A stretch of 64,000 bases of DNA from Thalassotalea litorea. Lineage in GTDB: Bacteria; Pseudomonadota; Gammaproteobacteria; Enterobacterales; Alteromonadaceae. The notes under the pieces were generated by a model. That model searched no databases and was not told the DNA's origin. It worked only from the letters and a program-made list of their open reading frames with translations. Location: the NCBI RefSeq assembly GCF_005843925.1, contig NZ_VCBC01000006.1:186001-250000 (forward strand). The letters run 5' to 3'. This document shows, in pieces, positions 36,945 through 47,507 of the stretch. Position 1 is the first letter of the stretch; the number at the start of each line of letters is the position of its first letter. The translations under genes were made by a program, and so were the position numbers.

Positions 36945-37283
36945 TCAATAGATGGTATTGACCGTTATCGCAAAACAATTCAGTGCCAGAATAATTAAAA
37001 GTACACCTTTGGACATTTCTTTATTTAGCGCACAAAAGGCCATCGCCGCGCCCAGTTGCAGAATTTTTCCTAATCCGACACCCACGATGATCCCCATGGA
37101 ATGAGCCAGATAACGAATGATTAAGTTCGCTTCCAGATCTACACCGCCTCGGGTCATAAAAAGGTAGGTGGTAAAGTAATCGAAAACCGCAGAAATAATC
37201 AGCAAACCCCACAAGAATTTGTGGTTGTCGATGGCGTACAACAGGTTCTCTTTTAACGGGACTTCCTGGTCAAGTATTATCAT
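36945..37283 (-). CDS. Small multi-spanning membrane protein, DUF5658-like
   Basis: About 112 residues from the ATG at 37283 (the open frame continues upstream to 37439, but that part is not membrane-like and looks unconserved). Three or four hydrophobic segments. The pattern FDYFTTYLFMTRGGVDLEAN, then a small-residue helix and K before the next helix, resembles DUF5658 proteins (D..tT...GG.E.N). Function unknown. It converges with envZ, 19 bases away. No clear ribosome binding site supports the start. Confidence 0.6.
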   Translation of the reverse strand: MIILDQEVPLKENLLYAIDNHKFLWGLLIISAVFDYFTTYLFMTRGGVDLEANLIIRYLAHSMGIIVGVGLGKILQLGAAMAFCALNKEMSKGVLLIILALNCFAITVNTIY

Positions 37284-37555
37284 TAGATTCGCAATTTTTA
37301 AGTTATTTTTGTTTCCGTAAAGGCCGTCATAACAAAAAACACGGTGCGGATGTTTAAAGTTAGATGGGAAAATCGGAAAACGCCACATTTGTTTCGCGCA
37401 AATGTCGATTATTGAAGTGAGTAAAGTTTTAGCAAGCAATCATAATATTGCGTTCGCAATTAAGTAAAAAGTGTTGGGTATTTACTTAATCTTTTGAGGT
37501 TGGCTGGTATTATATTGGTTAAATAAACATAAGCACTGGGGCTTATTTTGTGTGC

Positions 37556-37592
37556 AAAAAAAACAGGAATTGGACTAAATTCCAATTCCTGT
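37556..37592 (-). terminator. Rho-independent terminator of pckA
   Basis: Twelve-base arms ACAGGAATTGGA and TCCAATTCCTGT with a six-base loop; on the minus strand the stem is followed by eight T. It sits 20 bases past the pckA stop. The rest of the 328-base gap 37284-37611 shows no further gene and should carry the promoter of the small membrane protein. Confidence 0.9.
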
Positions 37593-37611
37593 CTTGGGAT
37601 TAGGTAGTGGT

Positions 37612-39231
37612 CTAGGCGTTTACGTTGAGTTGTGGTCCACCAACGATTAGTTGTGCGCCGTGATCGGTGTCGGTAAATTTATCGAAATTCTCAATAAACA
37701 ACTCTGCCAGATCTTCCGCCTTTTCATTCCAGATGTTGGCATTGGTATAGGTATCTCGAGGATCGAGAATATTATCATTAACCCCTGCTAACGTTGTCGG
37801 CACATCTAAATTAAATATCGGTAGTGTCTTTTGAGGCGCATCATCAATCGAACCGTCAAGAATCGAGTCAATGATGGCGCGAGTATCTTTGATAGAAATT
37901 CGTTTGCCTGAACCGTTCCAGCCAGTATTAACCAGGTATGCTTGTGCTCCCGAGGCTTGCATGCGCTTTCGCAATACCGCAGCGTATTGCGTTGGATGTA
38001 AGCTTAAAAATGCCGCACCAAAACAGCTTGAAAATGTAGGTGTAGGTTCGGTAATGCCGCGTTCAGTGCCGGCTAATTTAGCGGTAAACCCCGACAGGAA
38101 GTAGTACTCGGTTTGCTTTTCATCCAGTTTTGCAACCGGTGGCAAGACACCAAAGGCATCTGCAGTGAGAAAAATCACCTTGGTCGCATGCCCACCCTTG
38201 GATACTGGTTTGACGATATTATCAATGTGATAAATCGGATAAGACACGCGTGTATTCTCCGTTTTAGAACCATCGTTGTAATCGATATTGCCCTGCGCAT
38301 CAACAGCAACATTTTCCAGTAATGCGTCGCGTCGGATAGCCTGGTAGATGTCAGGTTCATTTTCCGCACTCAGGTTGATCGTTTTGGCATAACAACCGCC
38401 TTCGAAATTGAATACGCCATTATCATCCCAACCATGTTCATCATCACCAATTAACTGACGTTTTGGATCGGTTGACAGGGTAGTTTTACCGGTGCCGGAT
38501 AAACCAAAGAAAATTGCCACATCGCCTTTTTCACAGATGTTGGCACTACAATGCATCGACGCAATGCCTTTGAGAGGAAGTAGGTAGTTCATCATTGAGA
38601 ACATACCCTTTTTCATTTCTCCGCCGTACCAGGTACCGCCAATCAATTGAATTCGTTCAGTTAGGTTAAATGCGACAAAGTTCTCGGAATTTAGCCCTTG
38701 CTGTTGCCACTCTTGATTGCTGGTTTTAGCGCCATTCATCACCACAAAGTCAGGCTCATAATCGAGCAGTTCTGCATCGCTTGGGCGGATAAACATGTTT
38801 TTTACAAAATGTGCTTGCCATGCAACTTCGGTAATAAAGCGAACTTTTAATCGGGTATCAGGATTAGCGCCACAAAAGGTATCCACGATAAATAGACGCT
38901 TGTTGGAAAGTTGTTTGGTAACCAGACCTTTAAGTGACTTCCAGGTTTCCTGAGACATTGGTTTGTTGTCATTTTTACCTTGATCAGACCACCATACGGT
39001 ATCTCGGGTCAATTCATCACGGACGATATATTTATCTTTGGGAGAACGACCGGTAAAGATGCCTGTGTCGACCGCGACTGCGCCGGATTGGGTTACCTTG
39101 CCTTGCTCAAAGCCTGTTAATTCGGGCCGTGTTTCTTCTACGAATAACGTTTCGTATGAAGGGTTATGGATAATTTCCGCAGTATTTTCAATGCCGTATT
39201 GGCTTAGATCAAGTGACGTGGCGGCGGTCAT
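37612..39231 (-). CDS. pckA: Phosphoenolpyruvate carboxykinase (ATP)
   Basis: 539 residues, normal for ATP-dependent PEPCK. It converts oxaloacetate plus ATP to PEP, CO2 and ADP, the entry step of gluconeogenesis. The kinase-1a P-loop [11 protein letters not shown], the kinase-2/metal segment [20 protein letters not shown] and the substrate-binding [12 protein letters not shown] are present. It is a single-gene unit with its own terminator; a long hairpin lies about 105 bases upstream. Confidence 0.97.
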   Translation of the reverse strand: MTAATSLDLSQYGIENTAEIIHNPSYETLFVEETRPELTGFEQGKVTQSGAVAVDTGIFTGRSPKDKYIVRDELTRDTVWWSDQGKNDNKPMSQETWKSLKGLVTKQLSNKRLFIVDTFCGANPDTRLKVRFITEVAWQAHFVKNMFIRPSDAELLDYEPDFVVMNGAKTSNQEWQQQGLNSENFVAFNLTERIQLIGGTWYGGEMKKGMFSMMNYLLPLKGIASMHCSANICEKGDVAIFFGLSGTGKTTLSTDPKRQLIGDDEHGWDDNGVFNFEGGCYAKTINLSAENEPDIYQAIRRDALLENVAVDAQGNIDYNDGSKTENTRVSYPIYHIDNIVKPVSKGGHATKVIFLTADAFGVLPPVAKLDEKQTEYYFLSGFTAKLAGTERGITEPTPTFSSCFGAAFLSLHPTQYAAVLRKRMQASGAQAYLVNTGWNGSGKRISIKDTRAIIDSILDGSIDDAPQKTLPIFNLDVPTTLAGVNDNILDPRDTYTNANIWNEKAEDLAELFIENFDKFTDTDHGAQLIVGGPQLNVNA

Positions 39232-39335
39232 TTTAGCGTTGCTCCTGAGTGCGAATTATTGTTGCTATGTCAAATAAGGCATAAAGCCCTGTGAATACGG
39301 GCAAATAGTAACGAAAAATAAGCACCAGTGGAAGT

Positions 39336-39371
39336 CCATTCTGAAAGTTTTCATCCAAACTTTCAGAATGG
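39336..39371 (-). other. Long stem-loop between hslO and pckA
   Basis: Perfect 15-base arms (CCATTCTGAAAGTTT and its complement) with a six-base loop, 24 bases past the hslO stop. No T-run follows immediately on either strand. It may end or protect the hslR-hslO transcript; that is inferred from position. Confidence 0.55.
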
Positions 39372-39395
39372 TGCAAAAGTGAGCGTTAACAGTTG

Positions 39396-40262
39396 TTAAT
39401 GCTGGGTTTGTGGGTTGAGAATGATTTGTAATTTTTGCCTGTCAAAATGGTAGGTTTTCTGACAATAATCGCAGGTCATGTCGATGGTCATGTATTCTTC
39501 AATATGATCTTCGATTTCCTGTTTGGAAAGATTCATAATTGCCGCCAGGCATTTATCTTCAGAGCAGCCGCATTTAAAGCTAACGGCTTGAGGTTCAAAT
39601 AAACGAACCTTTTCTTGATGATAAAGGCGGTACAATAGCTGCTCTGCCTCGAGCAAAAACAATTCTTCATCTTTCACCGTGGCGGTCAATTGGCTTACAT
39701 GCTCAAAGTCTGTGAGTTGCTGCTGTTTGTCGTCCGAATCGGGCAATACCTGCAGCAACATACCGCTAGCCTGACGCCTCTCGGCATCAACACTTAACCA
39801 AATTTTGGTGGTTAATTGTTCTGAGGTTTCAAAATAATGCTCCAGGCATTGGCTCAATGTGTCGCCTTCTAACGCGACAATGCCTTGATAGCGTTCCCCG
39901 TGTTTCGGTGTAATGGTGATAACCATATTGGCTTTACCCAGCATATCCGTTAAGTTGCTACCGGAAATTGCACCATTAACCTGGGCTACGCCGCGCATCT
40001 GTTGTTGGTGGTCTCCATTAATAACCGCAAACGCGAGTGGCCCATCGCCTTGCAATTGCACTGAAATTTCCCCTTCAAACTTTAGGGTGGCGGTTAGCAA
40101 GCAAGTTGCCGCTAACAACTCCCCCAATAACTGAGTGACGGCTTGTGGGTAGTCATGAACGCCGATAATATCGTCAAAGCACTGCTTTAACTGGACGATT
40201 TCTCCGCGAACATGTAATTCATCAAACAGATAACGATTTAAGACATCAAAGTTTTCGCTCAC
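39396..40262 (-). CDS. hslO: Redox-regulated chaperone Hsp33
   Basis: 288 residues. The C-terminal redox switch is complete: FKCGCSEDKC and TCDYCQKTY give the CxC...CxxC Zn site near residues 230-270. On oxidation the Zn is released and the chaperone becomes active against protein aggregation. N-terminal fold residues (DRYLFDELHVRGEIV) are conserved. It starts two bases after the hslR stop, so the two heat-shock genes form one operon. Confidence 0.96.
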   Translation of the reverse strand: MSENFDVLNRYLFDELHVRGEIVQLKQCFDDIIGVHDYPQAVTQLLGELLAATCLLTATLKFEGEISVQLQGDGPLAFAVINGDHQQQMRGVAQVNGAISGSNLTDMLGKANMVITITPKHGERYQGIVALEGDTLSQCLEHYFETSEQLTTKIWLSVDAERRQASGMLLQVLPDSDDKQQQLTDFEHVSQLTATVKDEELFLLEAEQLLYRLYHQEKVRLFEPQAVSFKCGCSEDKCLAAIMNLSKQEIEDHIEEYMTIDMTCDYCQKTYHFDRQKLQIILNPQTQH

Positions 40263-40264
40263 GA

Positions 40265-40678
40265 TTAGATCCTTTCTTTAAATTGTCGTATTTGGCGACG
40301 TTGTTTCTTGTCGGGTTTAGTTTCTGTACCCGGAGATAATAAAAACCCTTGTTTACGGGCTTCGGCTGTGGTTTCTCGACGTTTAATGCTTTCTGGCGTT
40401 TCTTGATACAAGGTCTGTGCGAATGTGGCATCTCTACGGCGATCCGCAAGGGCTTGAATAATGACTTCTTTTTCGTCAAATCCCTGACGTACCAGAATCT
40501 TGTCGCCTATCGCGACTATCTTTGCCGATTTCGTTCGTTGTCCATTATAGAATATTTTGCCGCCTTCTATCATTTGCTTGGCGATCGCGCGGGTTTTATA
40601 AAAACGCGCCGCCCAGAGCCATTTATCAAGACGATATTGCACTTCACAAGCGCCTAATTTATCAGAATTTTTGGCCAT
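40265..40678 (-). CDS. hslR: Hsp15, S4-domain ribosome-recycling heat-shock protein
   Basis: 137 residues from the ATG at 40678, which has GGAGAAG upstream; a longer frame to 40714 lacks such support. The S4 RNA-binding domain is VQYRLDKWLWAARFYKTRAIAKQMIEGG, near the N-terminus, followed by a basic C-terminal tail. Hsp15 binds free 50S subunits carrying a nascent chain. First gene of hslR-hslO, the arrangement seen in E. coli. Confidence 0.94.
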   Translation of the reverse strand: MAKNSDKLGACEVQYRLDKWLWAARFYKTRAIAKQMIEGGKIFYNGQRTKSAKIVAIGDKILVRQGFDEKEVIIQALADRRRDATFAQTLYQETPESIKRRETTAEARKQGFLLSPGTETKPDKKQRRQIRQFKERI

Positions 40679-41033
40679 AACTTCTCCACATTTTATGGGC
40701 CGCGAATCTACCATAGAGATGTCCGCGAGACCAGTTGTAACTGCTGATTATTTAACCGCTAACGTAAATAATCCGAAAAAAAACTCGCAATGCCTTGTTG
40801 ACTGATTGTCGGTCAAGTATTATCGGGCAATCTAATTACCGAGTCTGTTGCTATTTATTCTCTAAAGTTTCGGGGAATCTATTCAATAAACCAGCGTTGC
40901 GTGGCTAGAATTTTTTCATTCTTGCACACTTCCAACCTTTATCTTTGCTCTTCAGGAAAAGTGCTATCGCTGGCTAAAATAACAACACGAATAAACAGGC
41001 TCTAGACTATTATAATAAATTAAACAAATATTT
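40679..41033. other. Intergenic region between hslR and gspC
   Basis: 355 bases between divergent hslR and gspC. It must hold both promoters. A TTGACT box and a TATTAT box (40798-40823) are only 14 bases apart, too close for a standard promoter. I see no RNA gene or convincing ORF in it. Confidence 0.4.
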
Positions 41034-41981
41034 ATGGATTTGGCTCAAATGACAGACAGGCTTGTCCAGATTTGGCGAAAGCTCCCGCAAAAGGGAATTA
41101 GTCGCACTCTGGGGATTCTCCTGATTACCTACATTGCCTATATGCTGGCGAAAGGCACTTGGCTGTTTTTTCCCGATCCTCAGGTTGTCGCAATTAAGAG
41201 TGCAAACTCCGAAAACAACCAGAATGCTTCTCAATCATTTGATACAGCGGAATTTAAAAAGCTCAACCTGTTTGGGGTCAAAACCGAAAAGCAACAAAAT
41301 GCTCAAGTCACCGAGCAGGAAGAAGAATCCGCGCCTCAAACTCGCCTGAATCTTACCTTAACCGGTTTGGTTGCCTCTGACGATCCTTCGGTTGCTGCGG
41401 CAATTATTGAATCTCAGGGTAAGCAGGAAACCTATGGCGTTGAAGACAAGATTGAAGGTACCCGAGCAATATTAAAACGCGTTAAAATTGACCGGGTCAT
41501 TATTGAGACGGCGGGCCGCCTTGAAACCCTGATGCTTGATGGATTCGAGTATAGCCAGAAAATACCGACTGCGGACGGTCAGAATAAACAACCTCCAGTT
41601 CCTAATCGCAATACCTCGCGTCGCACCCTGACCAATACGCAAACTCAGGTGAATCAGGCGAAAATTAAAGAGCGAGTGGCGCAGTTAAAAGCGGATCTTA
41701 AAGATAACCCGGCAAAGTTTACCGATTACATCAAGGTTACACCCCATCGTGAACGGGGAAAAATCCAGGGGTACCGTCTATCCCCAGGTAAAGACAAAGA
41801 ATTTTTTAGCGACGTCGGGTTAAAGCCCGGAGATATCGCATTACAGATCAATGGCAATGACTTAACTGACATGCGTCAGGCCCAACAGGCTCTGAAAGAA
41901 CTACGTCAGTCAACGCAATTGTCACTCGTGGTCAAACGAGGCGGGGAAATTCATGATATTTCCCTCGATTTAGAAAATTAA
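41034..41981 (+). CDS. gspC: Type II secretion system protein GspC
   Basis: 315 residues. Cytoplasmic N-terminus, one membrane helix at about 23-42, a periplasmic HR domain (about 75-180, TRLNLTLTGLVASDDPSVAAAIIE), a Gln/Asn/Thr-rich linker, and a C-terminal PDZ domain (about 220-315, YRLSPGKDKEFFSDVGLKPGDIALQING). It links the inner-membrane platform to the GspD secretin and helps in substrate recognition. First gene of the operon; a second in-frame ATG five codons in could be the start. Confidence 0.95.
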   Translation: MDLAQMTDRLVQIWRKLPQKGISRTLGILLITYIAYMLAKGTWLFFPDPQVVAIKSANSENNQNASQSFDTAEFKKLNLFGVKTEKQQNAQVTEQEEESAPQTRLNLTLTGLVASDDPSVAAAIIESQGKQETYGVEDKIEGTRAILKRVKIDRVIIETAGRLETLMLDGFEYSQKIPTADGQNKQPPVPNRNTSRRTLTNTQTQVNQAKIKERVAQLKADLKDNPAKFTDYIKVTPHRERGKIQGYRLSPGKDKEFFSDVGLKPGDIALQINGNDLTDMRQAQQALKELRQSTQLSLVVKRGGEIHDISLDLEN

Positions 41982-41997
41982 TAAATGGAGAACACCC

Positions 41998-44154
41998 ATG
42001 CGCCTCTTTGCTAGCGCAAAACAACTTAAGCGTGCCGCACTGTTTAGTGTCAGTACCCTGATTATGTCCAGCAGTATGTGGACGGCATCAAGTTTTGCCG
42101 CTCAGTATTCCCCGAATTTTAAAGGGACTGAAATCACTGAATTCGTCAATATCGTTGGTAAAAACCTCAAAAAAACCATCATTGTCGACCCGAAAGTTCG
42201 CGGTAAAATCAATGTTCGCAGTTACGATTTGCTCACCGAAAAACAATACTATCAATTCTTTTTGAACGTGTTAGAAGTCTATGGTTTTTCGGTCGTCGAA
42301 ATGGATAACAATGTGTTGAAGGTTATCCCGAATAAAGATGCGAAAAGTGCAGCAATTCCTGTGGTTGGCGATGAGGACCCGGGCCAGGGTGATGAAATGG
42401 TTACCCGCGTAGTTTCCGTTAAAAATGTGTCGGTGCGTGAACTATCACCCTTGCTACGACAACTGAGTGATCAGGCCGGCGGCGGCAATGTGGTTCACTA
42501 CGAGCCTTCCAATGTCATCATGCTTACCGGCACCGCTGCTGTGGTGAATCGTCTGGTGCAGATAATTACCCGCGTCGATCGCGCTGGCGATCAGGATGTA
42601 CATATCGTCAAACTGAAATATGCGTCTGCCAGCGAAATGGTGCGCATTATTGAAAACATCAATAAACCGGCCTCGGGTAAAGCCGATACGCCAGCATTTC
42701 TTATTCCGAAAATCGTTGCCGATGACCGTACTAACTCGGTAATTATCTCTGGCGAAGGCCAGGCTCGCGATCGTATTGCGCGCTTGATAAACCGTCTTGA
42801 TAGTGAACTGGAAACGTCAGGTAACACGCGCGTTTACTATTTGAAGTATGCCAAGGCGGAAGATTTAGTCACCGTTTTACAGAGTGTTTCGGACACCATG
42901 CAAAGAGAAAGTCAGACTAAGAGTGCCGGTGGAACCAGCGCTGCTCGTCGCACTTCAGGTGGCAATCGCAACGTTACTATCGAATCCCATAATGATACCA
43001 ATGCCCTTGTGATCACCGCCGAACCGGATATGCTGCGTTCATTAGAGTCAGTGATTCGTCAATTGGATATTCGCCGGGCGCAGGTTCATATTGAAGCGAT
43101 TATTGTTGAAGTCTTTGAAAGTGATGGCGCGCAATTAGGTGTTCAGTGGGGCAGTGCCGAAGGCGGTTTTACCCAGTTTACCAATGGTGTTGTGCCAATC
43201 TCACAAATTGCCGGTGCGTACATTGCCGGTGAGGGCGAAGAAGGGAATACGGTCACCACGATAGATGGTAATGGTAATCCAATTACCACAACCAACCCTG
43301 ATGAAAAAGATGATTTTACCCTGCTTGCGCAGTTATTAGGTAACGTAAATGGCATGATGTTTGGCATTCTCGAAGATGATTGGGGCGCGGTAATCCAAGC
43401 GGTGCAAAGCGATGTTAATTCTAACTTATTGGCCACTCCAAGTATTACCACTTTGGATAACGAAGAAGCGTATTTCATCGTCGGTCAGGAAGTGCCTATT
43501 ATCACCGGTTCAACGTCCAGTTCCAATAACGCCAATCCATTTCAGACCGTTGATCGTAAAGAAGTCGGGATTAAGCTAAGAGTAACGCCTCAAGTGAACG
43601 AAGGCAGTGGTGTGCAACTGACCATAGAGCAAGAGGTTTCCAGTGTTAGTGGTGCGACCGAAGTCGATATCGCCATCAATAAACGGGAAATCAAGACGAC
43701 GGTGATGGCGGATAATGGCGCAACGATTGTACTCGGTGGTCTAATCGATGAAGACGTACAGGAAAGTCAGCAAAAAGTACCATTACTTGGTGATATTCCT
43801 ATCATTGGCCATTTATTTAGTTCGACCGGCAATACGGTGCGCAAACGTAACCTGATGGTGTTCCTGCGCCCGACCATTGTTCGCGAAGGTACCGCAATGG
43901 ATGTTATTTCCAGAGAGAAATACAACTTTATCCGTGCTCAGGAAATTCGTAAGCAAGAAGATGGCTTGTATCTATTAGATGATGAAGCCCTACCGTTATT
44001 ACCAGAGTGGAATGAGAGTCTGGCCTTGCCACCGACCTTTGAAGATTACATGGAAGAGCGTGAAGTTTTCGAAGATCTGCAAAGAGAAAAGGGCGAAGAA
44101 CAGCCTCCTAAGGGTGATGAAAAACAGCCGTCGCAGCCCCGAGATCCGGTTTAA
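41998..44154 (+). CDS. gspD: Type II secretion system secretin GspD
   Basis: 718 residues. A signal peptide ends near SSFAA. Then N0 (about 35-110, YSPNFKGTEITEFVNIVGKNL), three KH-like N1-N3 repeats (about 125-370) and the secretin barrel domain with VPLLGDIPIIGHLF near residue 600. A charged tail (about 680-718) follows, which in some species binds the GspS pilotin; no gspS is in the window. It forms the outer-membrane pore. A ribosome binding site, TGGAGA, precedes the ATG. Confidence 0.96.
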   Translation: MRLFASAKQLKRAALFSVSTLIMSSSMWTASSFAAQYSPNFKGTEITEFVNIVGKNLKKTIIVDPKVRGKINVRSYDLLTEKQYYQFFLNVLEVYGFSVVEMDNNVLKVIPNKDAKSAAIPVVGDEDPGQGDEMVTRVVSVKNVSVRELSPLLRQLSDQAGGGNVVHYEPSNVIMLTGTAAVVNRLVQIITRVDRAGDQDVHIVKLKYASASEMVRIIENINKPASGKADTPAFLIPKIVADDRTNSVIISGEGQARDRIARLINRLDSELETSGNTRVYYLKYAKAEDLVTVLQSVSDTMQRESQTKSAGGTSAARRTSGGNRNVTIESHNDTNALVITAEPDMLRSLESVIRQLDIRRAQVHIEAIIVEVFESDGAQLGVQWGSAEGGFTQFTNGVVPISQIAGAYIAGEGEEGNTVTTIDGNGNPITTTNPDEKDDFTLLAQLLGNVNGMMFGILEDDWGAVIQAVQSDVNSNLLATPSITTLDNEEAYFIVGQEVPIITGSTSSSNNANPFQTVDRKEVGIKLRVTPQVNEGSGVQLTIEQEVSSVSGATEVDIAINKREIKTTVMADNGATIVLGGLIDEDVQESQQKVPLLGDIPIIGHLFSSTGNTVRKRNLMVFLRPTIVREGTAMDVISREKYNFIRAQEIRKQEDGLYLLDDEALPLLPEWNESLALPPTFEDYMEEREVFEDLQREKGEEQPPKGDEKQPSQPRDPV

Positions 44155-44165
44155 AGGATTAACTT

Positions 44166-45758
44166 ATGAGTCAGTTTGATCATTACAAACACGCGAGCGA
44201 TGCAGAACGCAATGAATCGCAACCGGAAGAAGCAGAGATTGAAGATGTGGAGTCAGTGGATCTCGCCGATACTGAAACGGTTGAAGATGCGCCACCGCAG
44301 CAACTGCCATTTGCATTTGCGAATCGTCATAATGTGTTACTCGAGAATCGTGATGAAGGTTTTGCATTGCATTGCACCTCACAGGTTTCTACAGATACCT
44401 TGTTGGAAGTGCGACGGTATCTGGGGCAGCCATTTATTGTCGAGCAGCATTCTGACGATGAGTTTGAACAGATACTCACCCTGGCTTATCAAAGAGATTC
44501 TTCCGAAGCAAAACAGATGATGGAAGATATTGGCAAAGAAGTGAATATGTACTCTCTTGCCGATGAAATTCACGAAGCAGAAGATTTGCTTAACAATGAA
44601 GACGATGCGCCGATCATTAAATTGATTAATGCGATGTTAAGTGAAGCCATCAAAGAAAATGCCTCGGATATCCACATTGAAACTTTTGAAAAAGTGCTTA
44701 AAGTTCGATTCCGAGTTGATGGTGTTTTAAGAGAAGTTCTGCAGCCAAATCGCAAACTGGCGTCAATGCTGGTATCCCGTATTAAGGTGATGGCGAAACT
44801 CGATATCGCCGAAAAACGTATCCCCCAAGATGGTCGTATTTCATTGCGCATTGGTGGTCGTGCGGTCGATGTCCGGGTTTCTACCATGCCATCAAGCCAT
44901 GGCGAACGTGTGGTATTGCGTCTTTTGGATAAAAACGCAGCACGATTAAACTTACAAGATTTAGGAATGACCGATGAAGCGCGGGTGCGTTTCAGCAATA
45001 TTATCGCGAAACCCCATGGCATTATTCTGGTGACCGGCCCGACCGGTTCAGGTAAAAGTACCACTTTGTACGCGGGCTTAACGCAAATCGATAATAATGA
45101 GCGTAATATTCTTACCGTAGAAGACCCGATTGAATTTGATATCGAAGGTATCGGTCAAACTCAGGTAAATACCAAGGTGGATATGACCTTTGCCCGTGGA
45201 TTACGCGCAATTTTGCGACAGGATCCCGATGTTGTTATGGTCGGTGAGATCCGTGATTTGGAAACCGCGCAAATTTCCGTTCAGGCAAGTTTAACTGGGC
45301 ATTTGGTATTGTCGACGCTGCATACCAATACCGCAGCGGGTGCGATCACGCGCCTTGAAGATATGGGAATCGAGCCGTTCTTGATTTCATCATCATTACT
45401 TGGGGTTCTTGCCCAACGCTTGGTACGAACCCTATGCGTAGAATGTAAAGAAGTTCATACCCCCACCGAGGAAGAGCGTCTGTTAATGGCGCTTGAGCCA
45501 GACCAAACTCCGACGATTTACCGCGCCAAAGGTTGTGTCAGCTGTAACTATAGTGGTTACCGCGGTCGTACTGGCATCCACGAGCTTATCGTTGTCGATG
45601 ATACCGTCAGAGAGTTGATTCAAAATGGTAAAGGCGAGCGCGCGATTGAAAAGTCAGTACGAGGTCATACGCCAAGTATTCGTGACGACGGTGTGAGCAA
45701 AGTGCTGGCTGGATTTACCACCCTTGAAGAAGTCATGCGAGTGACGCGGGAAGGTTAA
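44166..45758 (+). CDS. gspE: Type II secretion system ATPase GspE
   Basis: 530 residues. An acidic N-terminal stretch (about 10-45), the N1E domain that binds GspL, then the RecA-like ATPase: Walker [10 protein letters not shown] at about 291-299, Asp box, Walker [11 protein letters not shown], His box, and the tetracysteine Zn-binding CM domain (CVECKE...[12 protein letters not shown], about 425-465). It powers pseudopilus assembly from the cytoplasmic face. GspF starts two bases after its stop. Confidence 0.97.
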   Translation: MSQFDHYKHASDAERNESQPEEAEIEDVESVDLADTETVEDAPPQQLPFAFANRHNVLLENRDEGFALHCTSQVSTDTLLEVRRYLGQPFIVEQHSDDEFEQILTLAYQRDSSEAKQMMEDIGKEVNMYSLADEIHEAEDLLNNEDDAPIIKLINAMLSEAIKENASDIHIETFEKVLKVRFRVDGVLREVLQPNRKLASMLVSRIKVMAKLDIAEKRIPQDGRISLRIGGRAVDVRVSTMPSSHGERVVLRLLDKNAARLNLQDLGMTDEARVRFSNIIAKPHGIILVTGPTGSGKSTTLYAGLTQIDNNERNILTVEDPIEFDIEGIGQTQVNTKVDMTFARGLRAILRQDPDVVMVGEIRDLETAQISVQASLTGHLVLSTLHTNTAAGAITRLEDMGIEPFLISSSLLGVLAQRLVRTLCVECKEVHTPTEEERLLMALEPDQTPTIYRAKGCVSCNYSGYRGRTGIHELIVVDDTVRELIQNGKGERAIEKSVRGHTPSIRDDGVSKVLAGFTTLEEVMRVTREG

Positions 45759-45760
45759 TT

Positions 45761-46975
45761 ATGGCTGCATTTGATTATCAGGCCGTAAATCCCAGCGGTA
45801 AAAATGTGAAGGGTGTCATCGAGGGAGATAATGCCCGACAAGTTCGCTCGATGCTACGTGAACAGGGGTTGATCCCACTGGAAGTGTCGCCGAGTCTGAA
45901 TAAAGCGAAAGATCAAAGTGCAGCGCAATCGTTATTCGCCCGTAAAATCTCTTCCACAGACTTAGCCTTGATCACTCGCCAGCTGGCAACTTTAGTTGAA
46001 TCGGGTTTGCCATTGGAAGAATCTTTGATGGCCGTCGGCGAGCAATGCGACAAAGACAGACTGAAAAGTATGATAATGTCGGTGCGCTCTAAAGTCACCG
46101 AAGGCTATTCTCTCGCAGAAAGTATGGCCGAATTCCCCCTGGTTTTTGATGATTTATTCCGCGCCATGGTTGCTGCCGGTGAAAAATCCGGTCATCTTGA
46201 TAAAGTCCTGAATCGATTGGCAGATTACACCGAACAACGTCAGCAGACTCGCAGTCAGATGTTACAGGCGATGATTTATCCAATTGTGATGGTGCTGGTT
46301 GCCAGTGGCGTTATCATCGCCCTGCTCATTTATGTTGTGCCACAAATCGTCAGTCAATTTGAGCACATGGGGCAATCATTACCGGGAATTACGTTATTTT
46401 TGATTGCCGCGAGTGAATTTCTGCAAAATTACATTGTCATTATATTAATAAGCCTGCTGATACTTTATTTGATATTTAAGCAAATGATGAAGCGCAGCGG
46501 GTTTCGCATGAAAGTGCACCAATACTCTTTGCAATTACCTTTCGTGGGGAAAATAATCCGTGGTTTGAACACCGCACGTTTTGCCCGAACGTTAAGTATT
46601 TTAACGGCCAGCGCTGTACCTTTGCTGGATAGTATGAAAATATCCGGAGACGTGCTGACCAACAACTTTATTAAAGAAAAAGTACAGCAAAGTGCCGAAT
46701 CGGTGCGAGAAGGGTCGAGCCTTCGCAAAGCATTGGAGCAAACAAAACTGTTTCCGCCGATGATGCTTCATATGATAGCCAGTGGTGAAAAAAGTGGTGA
46801 ACTTGAGCAAATGTTGGGACGAGCCGCGGACAATCAGGACCGAGAATTTTCTGCGATTGTCAGTATTTCCCTCAAGGTGTTTGAGCCTTTGATTATGGTC
46901 GTGATGGCAGCCGTGGTATTATTGATTGTTCTGGCAATAATGCTGCCAATCATTCAATTGAATACACTAGTTTAA
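45761..46975 (+). CDS. gspF: Type II secretion system inner-membrane protein GspF
   Basis: 404 residues with two homologous halves, each a cytoplasmic helical domain followed by membrane helices (about 170-195, 220-240 and 370-398). The family motifs LITRQLATLVESGLPLEESL and ARTLSILTASAVPLLDSM repeat at about 70 and 270. It is the polytopic platform protein that holds the GspE/L/M complex. Confidence 0.96.
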   Translation: MAAFDYQAVNPSGKNVKGVIEGDNARQVRSMLREQGLIPLEVSPSLNKAKDQSAAQSLFARKISSTDLALITRQLATLVESGLPLEESLMAVGEQCDKDRLKSMIMSVRSKVTEGYSLAESMAEFPLVFDDLFRAMVAAGEKSGHLDKVLNRLADYTEQRQQTRSQMLQAMIYPIVMVLVASGVIIALLIYVVPQIVSQFEHMGQSLPGITLFLIAASEFLQNYIVIILISLLILYLIFKQMMKRSGFRMKVHQYSLQLPFVGKIIRGLNTARFARTLSILTASAVPLLDSMKISGDVLTNNFIKEKVQQSAESVREGSSLRKALEQTKLFPPMMLHMIASGEKSGELEQMLGRAADNQDREFSAIVSISLKVFEPLIMVVMAAVVLLIVLAIMLPIIQLNTLV

Positions 46976-46993
46976 GATGGAATAGGTAGTAAC

Positions 46994-47461
46994 ATGAAAC
47001 AAACGAGAAATATTAAATCCGTAAAGGGCTTTACGCTGATCGAAATCATGGTGGTCATCGTTATCTTAGGCATTCTTGCCGGTTTGGTTGTGCCGAATAT
47101 TATGGGTAACCTGGGCAAAGCGAATATCCAAAAAGCGATATCCGATGTTAGTGCTCTTGAAAATGCTCTAAATATGTATAAAACCGATAACTACCGTTAT
47201 CCAACCACGGATCAAGGCCTTGAAGCTTTAGTCGAAGAATCGGATATCGAGCCGGTGCCGCGTCGTTTCCAATCGGGTGGTTACATTAACCGTTTACCGC
47301 AGGACCCTTGGGGTAGCGATTATGTGTTAATTAGCCCAGGTGAGTTCGGAAAGTTTGATGTGTTTAGTCCGGGCGAAGATGGTGAAGCAGGGACCAATGA
47401 CGATATTGGTAACTGGAATCTGGAAGAGTGGCGGTCAGGCAAAGCGTCAGACGACGACTAA
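46994..47461 (+). CDS. gspG: Major pseudopilin GspG
   Basis: 155 residues. The prepilin site KG^FTLIE lies at residues 11-17, with Glu at position 5 of the mature protein, followed by the hydrophobic helix. The C-terminal part is the GspG fold with the Ca2+-binding loop region (GEDGEAGTNDDIGNW). It forms the pseudopilus that pushes exoproteins through the secretin. Cleavage and N-methylation need GspO/PilD, which is not in the window. Confidence 0.96.
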   Translation: MKQTRNIKSVKGFTLIEIMVVIVILGILAGLVVPNIMGNLGKANIQKAISDVSALENALNMYKTDNYRYPTTDQGLEALVEESDIEPVPRRFQSGGYINRLPQDPWGSDYVLISPGEFGKFDVFSPGEDGEAGTNDDIGNWNLEEWRSGKASDDD

Positions 47462-47507
47462 GCCAATAGGCGAATGAGCCGTTAATTCTGCCTGAGGAGA
47501 TTAGCAA

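Noticed and set aside
40798..40823. TTGACT and TATTAT upstream of gspC, considered as a promoter
   Set aside because: Spacing is 14 bases, too short for a sigma-70 promoter.
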